From positions 2,046,001 to 2,110,000 of the forward strand of contig NZ_CP133778.1 of the NCBI RefSeq assembly GCF_034347405.1: 64,000 nt of DNA. The letters are read 5' to 3'. The notes under the pieces are model-generated. The model worked only from the letters and a program-made list of their open reading frames with translations. It had not been told where the DNA came from and made no database searches. Shown in pieces: positions 16,729 through 25,868 of this stretch. The translations under genes and the position numbers were made by a program. Every line of letters begins with the position of its first letter. Position 1 is the first letter of the stretch. This DNA comes from Pseudomonas sp. CCC3.1 (GTDB lineage Bacteria; Pseudomonadota; Gammaproteobacteria; Pseudomonadales; Pseudomonadaceae).

Positions 16729-18095
16729 ACCGGCTCCTCAGCCTCTGAAGGTGTGATGGTCGTGCGGCCCAGCAACGCCAGAAGCACTGCACCTAGCGCC
16801 AGCACAGCGATACCCAGTAACGCGCCATAGCCGACGAAAACCACGCTGGAATAAAGCATGTACAGGCACAGCGCAAAAAACAGCAGGGGCAACAACGGGT
16901 ACAACGGCACCTTGATCGGCCTTGGCGCATCGGGAAACCGGCGTCGCAAGATCAGCAGCGCCAAAGTGCTCAGGCTTAGAAACAGCCAGTAGACCGGGGT
17001 CAAGTACTCCACCATGGCGTTGAAGCCGCTGTGCGAGAAGCTGCCAAACAACACGAGCAACAGCGAAACAGCCCCGATGGCCAGCAATGCCCGACGTGGC
17101 ACGCCATGGCGCTTGTCCCAAACGGCGAGGCCGCTCAGTTGCGGCACCTGACGGGCAGCGGCAAACGTGGTTCGGGCACCGACCAGCAGGGTCGAATTGA
17201 TACTGGCAATCGCCGAAATGCCCACCACCAGCAGAATCAAACCGACACCGGGCGCCCCAAAAGCCCGATTCAGCAGTTCGACACCCGGTGCGTCGCTGGC
17301 CGCCAGCCCTTCGTATCCCAGCCCCTGGATAAAGGCCCAGTTCAACGCCAGATAGATCGTCAGCAACAGCGTTAACGCACCGAGCATGGCGATGAACATG
17401 CCGCGACGGCCATCGCGTACTTCGGCCGACAGCGTCGCGGCATCACTCCAGCCACCAAACGCCAGAAAGACAAAAATCATGGCCGCTGAAAAGCCCGCCA
17501 GCCCGGTCTGCTCAGGGACCGCCAGCACGCTCGGCGCCACGGGCTCAAACCCTTTCCAGGCCAGCCAGCCCCCAGCGGCGGCAATGCTCAAAAAGCCCAG
17601 TGCGAGCAGCACCACCAACGCGGTCTGGGTGAGAAAGCCAATCTCTCGGCCCACTAGGTTCAGCAGCACCAGCGCGACGATCACCAAGGCTGCAAACAGC
17701 CCGGAACCGTAAGGCCCCAGTGGCACAACAGCGTTTACATAATCGGCGAACATAAAGGCCGACAGCGCGATCCAGCCGGTGTGCATCACCGAGAAGCGCG
17801 ACCAGGCAAACAGCATGCCCACCCGCTCACCATAGGCCAGGCGCAAAAAATGATAGTCACCGCCCGGATGGGGAAACGCGGTGGCCATCTCTGCAAAGCA
17901 CAAGGCACCGGCCATGGAGATCAGTCCGCCGAGAATCCACACCAGATAGAAATGATCGCTGCCCACATTGAGTGCCACGGTGGGAGCGGTTTTCAAAATA
18001 TCGGTGGTAATCACCATGCCGAGAGTGACCAGCAATGCCTGGAAAACAGGCAAATGGCGCTGCACACCGGCAATGGCAGAAACGTCTTCGCGCAT
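16725..18095 (-). CDS. APC-superfamily amino acid/polyamine permease
   Basis: A 456-residue protein with about 12 hydrophobic segments. The APC family marks are VGSDHFYLVWILGGLISMAGALCFAEMA in helix 1-2 (the GGxxSxxGAxxxAE-like stretch), PHPGGDYHFLRLAYG after it, and FLAFGGWSDAATLSAEVRDGRRG in the middle (helix 6 region). It would import an amino acid, amine or similar cation. The start at 18095 (MREDVSAI) is preferred with GGAAA upstream, because a longer reading would translate the REP palindrome. It overlaps the DUF3574 gene by 4 bases and follows the TonB receptor gene, separated by the REP pair. Confidence 0.86.
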   Translation of the reverse strand: MREDVSAIAGVQRHLPVFQALLVTLGMVITTDILKTAPTVALNVGSDHFYLVWILGGLISMAGALCFAEMATAFPHPGGDYHFLRLAYGERVGMLFAWSRFSVMHTGWIALSAFMFADYVNAVVPLGPYGSGLFAALVIVALVLLNLVGREIGFLTQTALVVLLALGFLSIAAAGGWLAWKGFEPVAPSVLAVPEQTGLAGFSAAMIFVFLAFGGWSDAATLSAEVRDGRRGMFIAMLGALTLLLTIYLALNWAFIQGLGYEGLAASDAPGVELLNRAFGAPGVGLILLVVGISAIASINSTLLVGARTTFAAARQVPQLSGLAVWDKRHGVPRRALLAIGAVSLLLVLFGSFSHSGFNAMVEYLTPVYWLFLSLSTLALLILRRRFPDAPRPIKVPLYPLLPLLFFALCLYMLYSSVVFVGYGALLGIAVLALGAVLLALLGRTTITPSEAEEPV

Positions 18096-18123
18096 AAAGG
18101 TTTTCCAAATAAAAAGCCGCCCC

Positions 18124-18193
18124 CTGTAGGAGCGAGCTTGTCTCGCGATCTTTTGATCTTTAAAAAGATCGCGAGGCAAGCTCGCTCCTACAG
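18124..18193. repeat. REP pair (inverted REP palindromes)
   Basis: CTGTAGGAGCGAGCTTG at 18124-18140 is mirrored exactly by CAAGCTCGCTCCTACAG at 18177-18193, with inner arms CTCGCGATCTTT/AAAGATCGCGAG also paired. This is the Pseudomonas GTAGGAGCGAGCTTGCTCGCGA REP type in a head-to-head pair. It sits between the TonB receptor and the permease genes and can fold into one long hairpin that may stop or stabilise transcripts. Confidence 0.92.
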
Positions 18194-18215
18194 TCGTTTG
18201 AAGTGCGCCCGGGAT

Positions 18216-20600
18216 TTAAAACGCGTAAGTAAGTCGGGTGTAGTAATAGGCGCCGTTGCTGCCTATCGGCGACAGCACGTCATACGGCAGGTTGCCGCCG
18301 TAGTTGATTTGCGAGTTGGAGCGATCCGGGTATTTGTCGGTCAGGTTGTTACCACCCAGCGCGATGTCGAAAGCTGGGGTGAATTTGTATTGCACCTCAG
18401 CGTCCAGTTGCCAGACCGCGCCGTAGGTTTGTGTCGGCTGCGAATCACCGAAGTCAAAGACCCGCGTGGTTTCGCCCTGACGCGTCAAGCGTCCCAGCAG
18501 CCCCCAGTGCTGATTCGACCAGTTGGTTGACAGGACGAAGCGATCCCGTGGGGCGGCGTCGGTCAGGGTGTTGCGTTCCTCGACACCCACCAGTGCATCG
18601 CTGCCGATTCCCAGGCCGGAGAGCTGGGAAGGCGTGCCACGGGTCTTGGTGACTTGGGTGTGGTTGTAGGTGTAGGCGGTGGTCACGCCCAACTGGCCAT
18701 CGAACAATGGCTGGTGGTAGTTCAGCACCAACTCGGCACCGTTGGTGCTGGTGTCGGCGGCGTTGGTGAAGAAGCTCACATCATGCACGCCGGCGATGCC
18801 GAAATTATCCTGGATGTACTGCTCCAGCGCGTCACTGCCGATGCGCTGAGACAAGGTGATGCGGTCTTTGACGGTGATGTGGAACACATCCAGCGACGCA
18901 TCAAAGCGGTCATTCAGTTGCGCGGTCAGCCCCAGACTGAAGTTTTTCGAGGTTTCCGGGTCCAGTTTTTGCGCGCCCAAGGCCCGTGCGATAGGGCTGT
19001 TGACTGGCAGCGTACGAATATCGGTCAGCACGCCATTGTCACCATAGTTGCTGGTGGTGTTCTGGAAACCTTCTTGAGCCAGCGACGGTGCGCGGAAGTT
19101 ATTGGACACCGCACCGCGCAGTGCCAGTTGGTCGGTCAGACGGTAGCGACCGCTCAGTTTGCCGGTGAGTTTGCTGCCCGCATCGTCGTAATGCTCCCAG
19201 CGCGTCGCGAGGTCGACGAACAAACGGTCGGTGAGGTCGCCGGACAATTCGGCGTAGGTGCCGAACACATTGCGATCCAGATTCACTTCTTCGCTCGGGC
19301 GCAGGCCGTTGGAACCATCGGCGCCATCGCCGAAGTAAGAGGCGGGGTCGCCCGCGAACGTCAGGTAGTTCTCGTAGCGATATTCACCCCCCACCGCCAG
19401 CACGAAAGAGCGATCACCCAGGCGCACTTCGCGGCTCAAGTCCAGGTTGGTGGTGGTCTGCCGAAACTCATAATCGCCGGTGTTGAAGCGCGTCGGCGAG
19501 TCGGCACCCAAGCTGACGTTGAGGGTGCGTTGGGTCGACCCGTCGAAGCGGTTACGCCCGTGGGTGATGCTGCTGTCGAAGTCCCAGTCATCATCCAGCA
19601 TGCCTTTGAAACCGATCGTAGCGGACACGTCTTTGTTGTCGCCGAGCGACTGAGGCAAGTAGCCGTTAGGGTAAAACTGCGGCTGCTCGTAGGCCTCACG
19701 GTAGAAGTCCGAGCCTGTGGTATGCCGCTGGTTGTAAGTCCCGAAAGAGTAAGCCTTGCCATCGGCCAGTGGTAACTCAGAGTTGAACCAGACGTTCACA
19801 TCCCGCGCCAGGCCATCGCCCATGGCAAAGTTGCGCTCACCCGGTGTGTCCGAGAAGCTGTCATAACCTGCGCGGTTGGTCGGGTTGCGATCTTTGTACT
19901 CCGTGCCCACGCGAATAAACCCGCCGTCTTCCCCCAAACGCGTGCCGATCTTGGCCGATGTTTGCGTGCTCTGGCCGTCGGTAATGGTTTTGCCGGTCGC
20001 GTTTTCGTGGGTGTGATAAGCGCCATAGGTGGTGGACACTTCGCCGCCTTCCGGGGCGTCATCCAGAATGATATTGATCACCCCGGCAATCGCGTCAGAG
20101 CCGTACTGAGCGCCTGCGCCGTCGCGCAGCACTTCAATGCGTTTGATGGCGCTGATAGGGATCGAGTTGAAGTCCACCGGGGCTGTGCCACGGCCGATCT
20201 TCGACGAGTCGTTGACTACGGCCGATGTGTGGCGACGCTTGCCGTTGACCAGCACCAGTACCTGATCCGGGCTCATGCCGCGCAATTGCGCCGCCCGTAT
20301 GTGGTCGGCTCCGCCGGAGTTGGATTGGCGTGGAAAGTTGAACGATGGCAGTAACGTCTGCAGCGCCTGCCCCAACTCTCCGCCGCTGGCACCGGCAGCC
20401 TTCAGGTCGGCGGCGGTCAGCACATCCACCGGCACGGGCGAGTCCAGCACGGTGCGGGCTTTGCCGCGAGTACCGGTGACCAGCACCGTGTCCAGGCGCT
20501 CAGCACTGTCGGCGCCAGCGGGTACGTCGTCAGCGTGGGCGGGTAACAGAGTGAACGTTGAAATCACTGCAGCGATAAATGAGAGTGAACTTTTTTGCAT
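18216..20600 (-). CDS. TonB-dependent outer-membrane receptor
   Basis: A 794-residue TonB-dependent receptor. The N-terminus is a signal peptide (MQKSSLSFIAAVISTFTLLPAHA). Residues about 30-45 hold the TonB-box-like LDTVLVTGTRG. The plug domain follows, with VPVDVLTAADL, LRGMSPDQVLVLVNGKRRH and IKRIEVLRDGAGAQYGSDAIAGVINII. The rest is a 22-strand barrel ending YYYTRLTYAF, with the terminal Phe typical of outer-membrane proteins. The start at 20600 has CAGGAG upstream; longer in-frame starts lack a signal peptide. It lies 128 bases after the periplasmic binding protein gene on the same strand, suggesting the receptor and the CUT2-type importer handle the same ligand. The ligand is unknown. Confidence 0.92.
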   Translation of the reverse strand: MQKSSLSFIAAVISTFTLLPAHADDVPAGADSAERLDTVLVTGTRGKARTVLDSPVPVDVLTAADLKAAGASGGELGQALQTLLPSFNFPRQSNSGGADHIRAAQLRGMSPDQVLVLVNGKRRHTSAVVNDSSKIGRGTAPVDFNSIPISAIKRIEVLRDGAGAQYGSDAIAGVINIILDDAPEGGEVSTTYGAYHTHENATGKTITDGQSTQTSAKIGTRLGEDGGFIRVGTEYKDRNPTNRAGYDSFSDTPGERNFAMGDGLARDVNVWFNSELPLADGKAYSFGTYNQRHTTGSDFYREAYEQPQFYPNGYLPQSLGDNKDVSATIGFKGMLDDDWDFDSSITHGRNRFDGSTQRTLNVSLGADSPTRFNTGDYEFRQTTTNLDLSREVRLGDRSFVLAVGGEYRYENYLTFAGDPASYFGDGADGSNGLRPSEEVNLDRNVFGTYAELSGDLTDRLFVDLATRWEHYDDAGSKLTGKLSGRYRLTDQLALRGAVSNNFRAPSLAQEGFQNTTSNYGDNGVLTDIRTLPVNSPIARALGAQKLDPETSKNFSLGLTAQLNDRFDASLDVFHITVKDRITLSQRIGSDALEQYIQDNFGIAGVHDVSFFTNAADTSTNGAELVLNYHQPLFDGQLGVTTAYTYNHTQVTKTRGTPSQLSGLGIGSDALVGVEERNTLTDAAPRDRFVLSTNWSNQHWGLLGRLTRQGETTRVFDFGDSQPTQTYGAVWQLDAEVQYKFTPAFDIALGGNNLTDKYPDRSNSQINYGGNLPYDVLSPIGSNGAYYYTRLTYAF

Positions 20601-20728
20601 ATACAACTCCTGAACTGCGGCCAATACACGTCCAGTGCCGCAGACGTGAGTCAACGGCATTAGCGCGGGGGCAGTACTGCTCTGTCGTTATTATTTAAGA
20701 GTGTTTAAGTGCGAGTGTTTGAAGTGTG

Positions 20729-21784
20729 TTACTTGGGCAATGGAATCCAGGGTGCAGTGGCAATACCTGATGTATCACCGAACGCAGGGACTTTTTGCGC
20801 CAGATCGCGCACGTTTTTTACATCCAGATCCAGCAGTTGCTGGCGAGTAATCAACGTGGGCGGCACCAGTACCTTTTGCCCTGGATTTTCACCGGCAATC
20901 AGCATTGCCAGACTGCGCACACTGATCGCTCCGGCCACTTGCGGGTTGACCGCCGCCGTGGCAACCCAGGCGCTGCCGGGCTCTTTCATGATCTGAATGT
21001 CAGCAGTGGAAATGTCGGCACTGTAGATTTTGACTGTTGATCCCCTGCCTGCTTCATCAACGGCGATTTTTGCGCCTTTGGCGAACTCGTCAAAGGGCGC
21101 GAAAATCACGCTGATTCCAGGGTTGGCCCGCAAGACGGCGCTGGCCTGATCAGCGACCGAGTTGGCAATCGGCGGGTTCAGGGTGCCGAAACGAGCCTTC
21201 TCGACGATGCCCGGATTGTCCGCCTTGACCTGAGTCCAGATTTCATTGCGCAGCTCCATCGGGGTAAAGCCGCTGATGTAGACATAGCCCGCATCAAACT
21301 TCGTGCCGTTGTCTTTCACTGCTTGCTCCAACGCCAATCGCGCCAGCGCATGGTGATCCTGCTCGACCTGGGTCACCTGCGGGTTTTTCAGGTCGACGTC
21401 AAACGCCACCACTTTGATGCCTTTGGCGATGGCTTTATCGACTGAATCCTTGAGGGTTTCGGCCAGACCCAATTGCACGATGATCCCGTCGACGCCCAGA
21501 TCAATCGCCTGCTCGATCATTTCACGCTGGCTGGCCGCCTGTTGCCGCGCATCGAAAATCCGCAATTTCACGCCAAGGGCGTCGGCCTGTTTTTGCACGC
21601 CTTGCAAGTAAGCTTCGGGGAAGTCACCGGAGAACAGATAACCGACCATGGCAATCTGCACGTTGCCTTTGTCAAAAGGCGCCGGTGCGCCCGCTAAACC
21701 TGCGGCTTGGGCATTCAAGGCCAGGCCTGAAAACAGCACGCCTGTGAGGCACTTTCTAAGGGTGCCTTTGATTGATGAGTACAT
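20729..21784 (-). CDS. periplasmic sugar-binding protein of a CUT2 ABC importer
   Basis: A 351-residue periplasmic binding protein of the RbsB-like Peripla_BP_4 group. The signal peptide is CLTGVLFSGLALNAQAAG near residue 28. The mature protein begins with VQIAMVGYLFSGDFPEAYLQGV, followed by LGVDGIIVQLG, KVVAFDVDLKNP and ISVIFAPFDEFAKGA, which match the two-lobed ribose/inositol-type binders. AAGGA precedes the ATG. It is followed by the TonB receptor and preceded by the permease and ATPase of the same importer. The exact sugar or polyol cannot be told from sequence. Confidence 0.88.
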   Translation of the reverse strand: MYSSIKGTLRKCLTGVLFSGLALNAQAAGLAGAPAPFDKGNVQIAMVGYLFSGDFPEAYLQGVQKQADALGVKLRIFDARQQAASQREMIEQAIDLGVDGIIVQLGLAETLKDSVDKAIAKGIKVVAFDVDLKNPQVTQVEQDHHALARLALEQAVKDNGTKFDAGYVYISGFTPMELRNEIWTQVKADNPGIVEKARFGTLNPPIANSVADQASAVLRANPGISVIFAPFDEFAKGAKIAVDEAGRGSTVKIYSADISTADIQIMKEPGSAWVATAAVNPQVAGAISVRSLAMLIAGENPGQKVLVPPTLITRQQLLDLDVKNVRDLAQKVPAFGDTSGIATAPWIPLPK

Positions 21785-21816
21785 AGAGGATCCTTGCGAG
21801 TTGAGGGCGTCGCAGA

Positions 21817-22842
21817 TCAGCGCACGCGCTGTCCGACACCAAAGGTGAAAATCAGCGCCAGCACCAGTACCAGTCCCTTGACGAAATCCTGGGCGTAGTA
21901 GGGGGCGTTAAGCATCGTCAATCCATTGAGCAAGGTGGCCACCAGTAACGCGCCGATCAACGTGCCAAAAGCGTTGGGTTTCTTCGCGCCCAGCACGGCA
22001 AAACCAATCAGCGCAGCGCCCAGTGCATCCAGCACCAATCCATTTCCGGAACTGACATCACCGCGTCCCAGGCGCGCCGCCAGCAGCAAACCGCCCACTG
22101 ACGCCAACAACGAAGACAGCACGTACGCCAGCAGTTTGTAGCGATGCACCGGGGCGCCCGCCAAGTGCGCGGCCTGCTCGTTGCCGCCGATGGAATAAAA
22201 CAATCGGCCGATACGGGTGCGCTCCAGAAACAACCAGACCGCCAGCGCCGCGACAGCGGTGACCAACACTGGAACCGGCACCGTGTCCCACAACCGACCG
22301 CGCCCCAACGCCAGAAAAGCCGCGCTGAAAACGCCCTCGGCTTCCTCGCCGTTGGGCAGCGTCATGCCGACGGCAATCGAACGCCCGCCGGTGGGAATCA
22401 GTTGCACGCCAATCACCAGAAACATGCTGCCCAGCGTCGCCAGAATGTCCGGTACGCGCATCTTGACGATCAACCACCCGTTGAACAGCCCGACCAAAGC
22501 GCCGCCTGCCAGGCTGACCAGCACGGCGGGCACTGCGCCCCAGCCCAGCACCACCATCACGTAGCTGGCAATCATCAGGCTCATCGCCGCGACGGCCCCG
22601 ATGGACAGGTCCAGGCCGCCAACGGCCATGGTCAGGGTGACGCCAAGGGCCAACAAGGCCACGATCGACACCGACTGCAAAATGATAAACAGGTTGCTGA
22701 CCCGCAAAAACGCGGGCTCTGCAACGCTGAAAAACACCACAATCAACGCCAGCACCAGCAACAGGCCATAACGGATCAACGCGTTCAGCAAGCGCTGTGG
22801 CTTGGTGGTTTGGTTGGGTAAAGGGGAAATCAATTCAGGCAC
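21817..22842 (-). CDS. CUT2-type ABC transporter permease (RbsC-like)
   Basis: A 341-residue polytopic membrane protein of the BPD_transp_2 family. Its central signature is VGGLDLSIGAVAAMS (about residues 75-90); NGWLIVKMRVPDILATLGSM and the C-terminal GFAVLGAKKPNAFGTLIGALLVATL are also typical of RbsC/AraH. I place the start at the GTG at 22842 because AAGGAG lies 8 bases before it. An in-frame ATG at 22866 is possible but would put that ribosome site inside the gene. With the GTG, the overlap with the ATPase gene is 8 bases, so the two are translationally coupled. Confidence 0.86.
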   Translation of the reverse strand: MPELISPLPNQTTKPQRLLNALIRYGLLLVLALIVVFFSVAEPAFLRVSNLFIILQSVSIVALLALGVTLTMAVGGLDLSIGAVAAMSLMIASYVMVVLGWGAVPAVLVSLAGGALVGLFNGWLIVKMRVPDILATLGSMFLVIGVQLIPTGGRSIAVGMTLPNGEEAEGVFSAAFLALGRGRLWDTVPVPVLVTAVAALAVWLFLERTRIGRLFYSIGGNEQAAHLAGAPVHRYKLLAYVLSSLLASVGGLLLAARLGRGDVSSGNGLVLDALGAALIGFAVLGAKKPNAFGTLIGALLVATLLNGLTMLNAPYYAQDFVKGLVLVLALIFTFGVGQRVR

Positions 22843-24400
22843 GCGCACTACTCCTTGGCGTTGCATTAGTGGCTAAAGGGGAGGGGTGTGCGTCGTCGTT
22901 GCCGACAAGCTGCGCCACCAACGTGGCACGGCCAAGACCCGCACGGGGCAAGTCAGCGACCACCGCATTTTCACGAACCACCAAAATTCTGTCAGCGATC
23001 TCCAGGGCTTCGTCCACGTCGGTACAAATCACCAGCGTCGCCCGGCCATCGCAACTGTTGCGCAGCAAGTGGCCGATTTCGCGACGGGCTCGCACATCGA
23101 CGCCCTGAAACGGCTCATCAAGTATCAACACGCGGCCGCTTCCCAGCAGCCAGCGGCCCAGCACCACTTTCTGCTGATTGCCACCGGACAACGTTTCCAT
23201 GGGCAATTCGATGCCGGCTGTCTTGACCCCTAGCGCCGTCACGGCGTCTTGCGCCGCCTGTGCTTCGAGCCGGGTGTTGATAAAACCGTAGCGGGTAAAG
23301 TGCTGCAAAAAAGGCAGGGTCAGGGTTTTGCGCAAGGAAAACCCCGGAATCAACGAATGAGTGGCGCGATCCTCAGCGGCATAAAACACACCGGCCTGAA
23401 TCGCCTGTCGGGGCGAATTGAACAGCCCCTCGACCCCGTCCACCTGCAAGGTTCCGGCAGCCGGACGGCGCACACCAAAGATCACCTCGGCAATTTCGCT
23501 CTTGCCTGCGCCCAGCAACCCGGTGAGCGCCACCACCTGTCCTTCGTTCAGGTTTAAATCAAACTCGGCGGCGTGCGGCGTAACTTTCACGGCGCGCAAA
23601 CTCAGCACCTCGCGGCCCGCTGGACGTGGCTCAAAGGGTCGAGTATCCGGTGCTTCACCGAGCATCGCGTACACCGCTTCGGTGAGCTGATGCGCGCCAA
23701 ACTCGCCGGCCAACTTGCCGTCACGCAGCACCACAGCGCGATCAGCCAAACGCTGCAAATCCGACAAACGATGGGAAATATAAAGAATCGCCACCCCACG
23801 CTCGCGCAAGGTTTCTACCAGTGTAAACAACCGCTGGGCTTCGGTATCCGACAGCGCCGCGGTTGGTTCATCGAGAATCAACAACCGCGGCTGCAACGCA
23901 AAAGCCCGCGCCAGCACCACCAATTGGCGTTCGGCTTGACCGAGGTTTTCAATCGGCTGTTCCAGCGGCAAATCCAGACCTAACCCGGCTGCAATGCGCG
24001 CCGCACGTTCCAGCACCTGCTTGCGTGCTAGCCAGAACCCTGCACCTGGCTGGCAAAGCTCATCGAGCAACAGGTTTTCCGCCACGCTCAAACCGGGCGC
24101 AATACCGTCGTTGACGTGCTGATGCACCGCCACAATGCCGACCTTGCGTGCCGCAAGCGGCGAGTTGAAACGCTGCAACGTCCTCTCAACCAGAAGCTCG
24201 CCCGCGTCATGCGACTGACTGCCGGCAAGGATCTTCACCAGCGTCGATTTACCAGCGCCATTGGCTCCTAACAACGCCACAACTTCGGCGGGGAAAATCT
24301 GTAAGTCCACACGATCCAGAGCACGGTTGGCCCCGAACGATTTACTCAGGCCACGCGCACGAATCAACGGTTCAGGCGCTACAGCGGCAGGCGCGATCAT
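22835..24400 (-). CDS. CUT2-type sugar ABC transporter ATP-binding protein (two ABC domains)
   Basis: A 521-residue RbsA/MglA-like ATPase with two nucleotide-binding domains. Domain 1 has Walker A GANGAGKST near residue 42, a degenerate signature NLGQAERQ and Walker B LLILDEPTAALS. Domain 2 has LLGAGKSE near residue 293, a normal signature LSGGNQQKV and VLILDEPFQGVDVRA. The asymmetry is usual in this family. It energises the permease at 21817. It is the first gene of this minus-strand run, so the promoter should lie in the 24401-24667 gap. The start MIAPAAVAPEP is followed at once by the family's LIRARGLSKSFG. Confidence 0.92.
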   Translation of the reverse strand: MIAPAAVAPEPLIRARGLSKSFGANRALDRVDLQIFPAEVVALLGANGAGKSTLVKILAGSQSHDAGELLVERTLQRFNSPLAARKVGIVAVHQHVNDGIAPGLSVAENLLLDELCQPGAGFWLARKQVLERAARIAAGLGLDLPLEQPIENLGQAERQLVVLARAFALQPRLLILDEPTAALSDTEAQRLFTLVETLRERGVAILYISHRLSDLQRLADRAVVLRDGKLAGEFGAHQLTEAVYAMLGEAPDTRPFEPRPAGREVLSLRAVKVTPHAAEFDLNLNEGQVVALTGLLGAGKSEIAEVIFGVRRPAAGTLQVDGVEGLFNSPRQAIQAGVFYAAEDRATHSLIPGFSLRKTLTLPFLQHFTRYGFINTRLEAQAAQDAVTALGVKTAGIELPMETLSGGNQQKVVLGRWLLGSGRVLILDEPFQGVDVRARREIGHLLRNSCDGRATLVICTDVDEALEIADRILVVRENAVVADLPRAGLGRATLVAQLVGNDDAHPSPLATNATPRSSARA

Positions 24401-24603
24401 AAGAAAATACCGAAAACAGAAGTCGCCGAAAAATCAGCAAACACAAGACGTTGGGGCGAGGATTAAAAGCATTTCACTAGGAACAATCCAATATATGTAT
24501 CGAATATGAAATATCTTTTAGTTATAAGTGATGGCGCTCGGATGTGCGTGAGGGAAGGGGGGGCAAGATCGTTTAGGTGCATCTCTTGAGCGGACTCGAC
24601 ACC

Positions 24604-24675
24604 CGTGGGAGCTATGGCAGGCTGTGATCTTTTGATTGTTTTAAGGATCGCAGCCTGCGGGAGATCCCTACACGG
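24604..24675. repeat. REP-like inverted repeat
   Basis: Outer arms CGTGGGAGCT and AGATCCCTACACGG enclose GGCAGGCTGTGATC and its near-complement GATCGCAGCCTGCG. This is the Pseudomonas 'GGGAGC...GCAGGCTGCGATC' palindrome class. It fills the gap after the membrane protein gene, overlapping its last 8 bases, and may act as its transcription terminator. The rest of the 24401-24603 gap is AT-rich and should contain the promoter of the ABC importer run, but no convincing -35/-10 pair stands out. Confidence 0.8.
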
Positions 24676-25855
24676 TGAGCCAACCAATCACCGGAACAAT
24701 CAGCAGCGTGCTCATCGCCATCGACAACACATTGCCGATGTAAGGGTGCATATACGTCGGCAACCGCTGGGCAATGGCGCACGCCAGAGGCGGGGCGATG
24801 AGTGCCCCGAGCAAAGCGCTGGCGACCATCACCGTTGCGCTGCCTCCGAAGGTCAGCACCGATGCCGGAACCACCGACACCAAGGGCACATACGTGGGAT
24901 ACCAGCCGCGTTTTTGCCATTGGCCACGCCAAATAATCACCCCCAGCAGCGAGGTCAATGCTTGCGCTGCCACCAGATGCAGCAACAGGCCTGAACCATA
25001 AGCAGGGCTGAAGGGGTTCAACGCGTAAGCCAGTAAAACACCTGCGAGCATCCCCAGGCTGGCCCATTCATTGCCAAAGAACGGCGCTTCGGAAAAGTCT
25101 GCCAATACCCGGCGCATCGTCCAGACCATGCCGTAGTCAGGGGGCGGTACGGCTTCAGGTTTCGCAACGTGTTGTTCGACCTGACTTCTGACCAGTGCGG
25201 GCACTAAACGGCACACGCCAAAAGCGACTGCGCTGCCGAGTGCCATGCCCAATACATTGCCAACCACCACGGTCAACTCCAAGGGCAGGCAGACGAAATT
25301 AACGATCAGCAGGCAACTTGGTGTAACCAGCAGGGCACCTAGAATCGCGCCGTTGAGGGTGACTTTCCAGCCGCCACCAAACATCAACACCATCGCGGCG
25401 GGCAATGACACAAAGGCAGCGAACGTCGGCTGCCAGGTCTGGGCAGTCAACGTCCAGCCCCACAGCGCATTGCTCAGTGCTAACCCCAGCAGTGAGCTGG
25501 TGACCAACCAAGGCCACAGCCCTGTGCCATAGCTAATGCTGAACCCTTGCCATGTTTTGGCGTAACGACTGGCCCAGTAGCCCAGAGCACCACCCAACAA
25601 CAACCCCAATGAGGCGAACTCGTGCTTGTAAAAAGCGACTTCGCTGATATCGCCGACCACCCAGCGCAGCCACGCAAGCGGTGAAGGCCAGTCGCCCATC
25701 ATGTCGCTATATCCGGGCCAATAACCTGACGTCGACGAGGCGTAGAGCCAGGATAAACCGCTTATCAGCGCGACTGTCGCCAGCGTGAAAGCTATGAGCA
25801 ACGCAAGGTAACGCACGGCGGTATTTGAAGACTCTTTTGGCGATAAGGACGGCAT
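24668..25855 (-). CDS. integral membrane protein with internal duplication, unknown function
   Basis: A 395-residue hydrophobic protein I do not recognise. It consists of two similar halves. GDISEVAFYKHEFASLGLLLGG in the first (about residue 70) matches ADFSEAPFFGNEWASLGMLAGV in the second (about residue 255). SYGTGL and FVSLPAAMVLMFGGGWKV match AYGSGL and LVSVVPASVLTFGGSATV. Each half has four to five hydrophobic segments, giving about ten in total. The layout resembles a transporter or channel with pseudo-twofold symmetry. The start at 25855 follows GAGGA and lies 13 bases after the stop of the nitrilase gene, so the two form an operon; it may move the nitrilase's substrate or product. Confidence 0.8.
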   Translation of the reverse strand: MPSLSPKESSNTAVRYLALLIAFTLATVALISGLSWLYASSTSGYWPGYSDMMGDWPSPLAWLRWVVGDISEVAFYKHEFASLGLLLGGALGYWASRYAKTWQGFSISYGTGLWPWLVTSSLLGLALSNALWGWTLTAQTWQPTFAAFVSLPAAMVLMFGGGWKVTLNGAILGALLVTPSCLLIVNFVCLPLELTVVVGNVLGMALGSAVAFGVCRLVPALVRSQVEQHVAKPEAVPPPDYGMVWTMRRVLADFSEAPFFGNEWASLGMLAGVLLAYALNPFSPAYGSGLLLHLVAAQALTSLLGVIIWRGQWQKRGWYPTYVPLVSVVPASVLTFGGSATVMVASALLGALIAPPLACAIAQRLPTYMHPYIGNVLSMAMSTLLIVPVIGWLTV

Positions 25856-25868
25856 GACGGCGTCCTCG

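Noticed and set aside
18654..19775. Plus-strand 373-codon frame opposite the TonB receptor gene
   Set aside because: Repetitive Val/Gly/Gln shadow composition with no domain; the receptor frame is complete.
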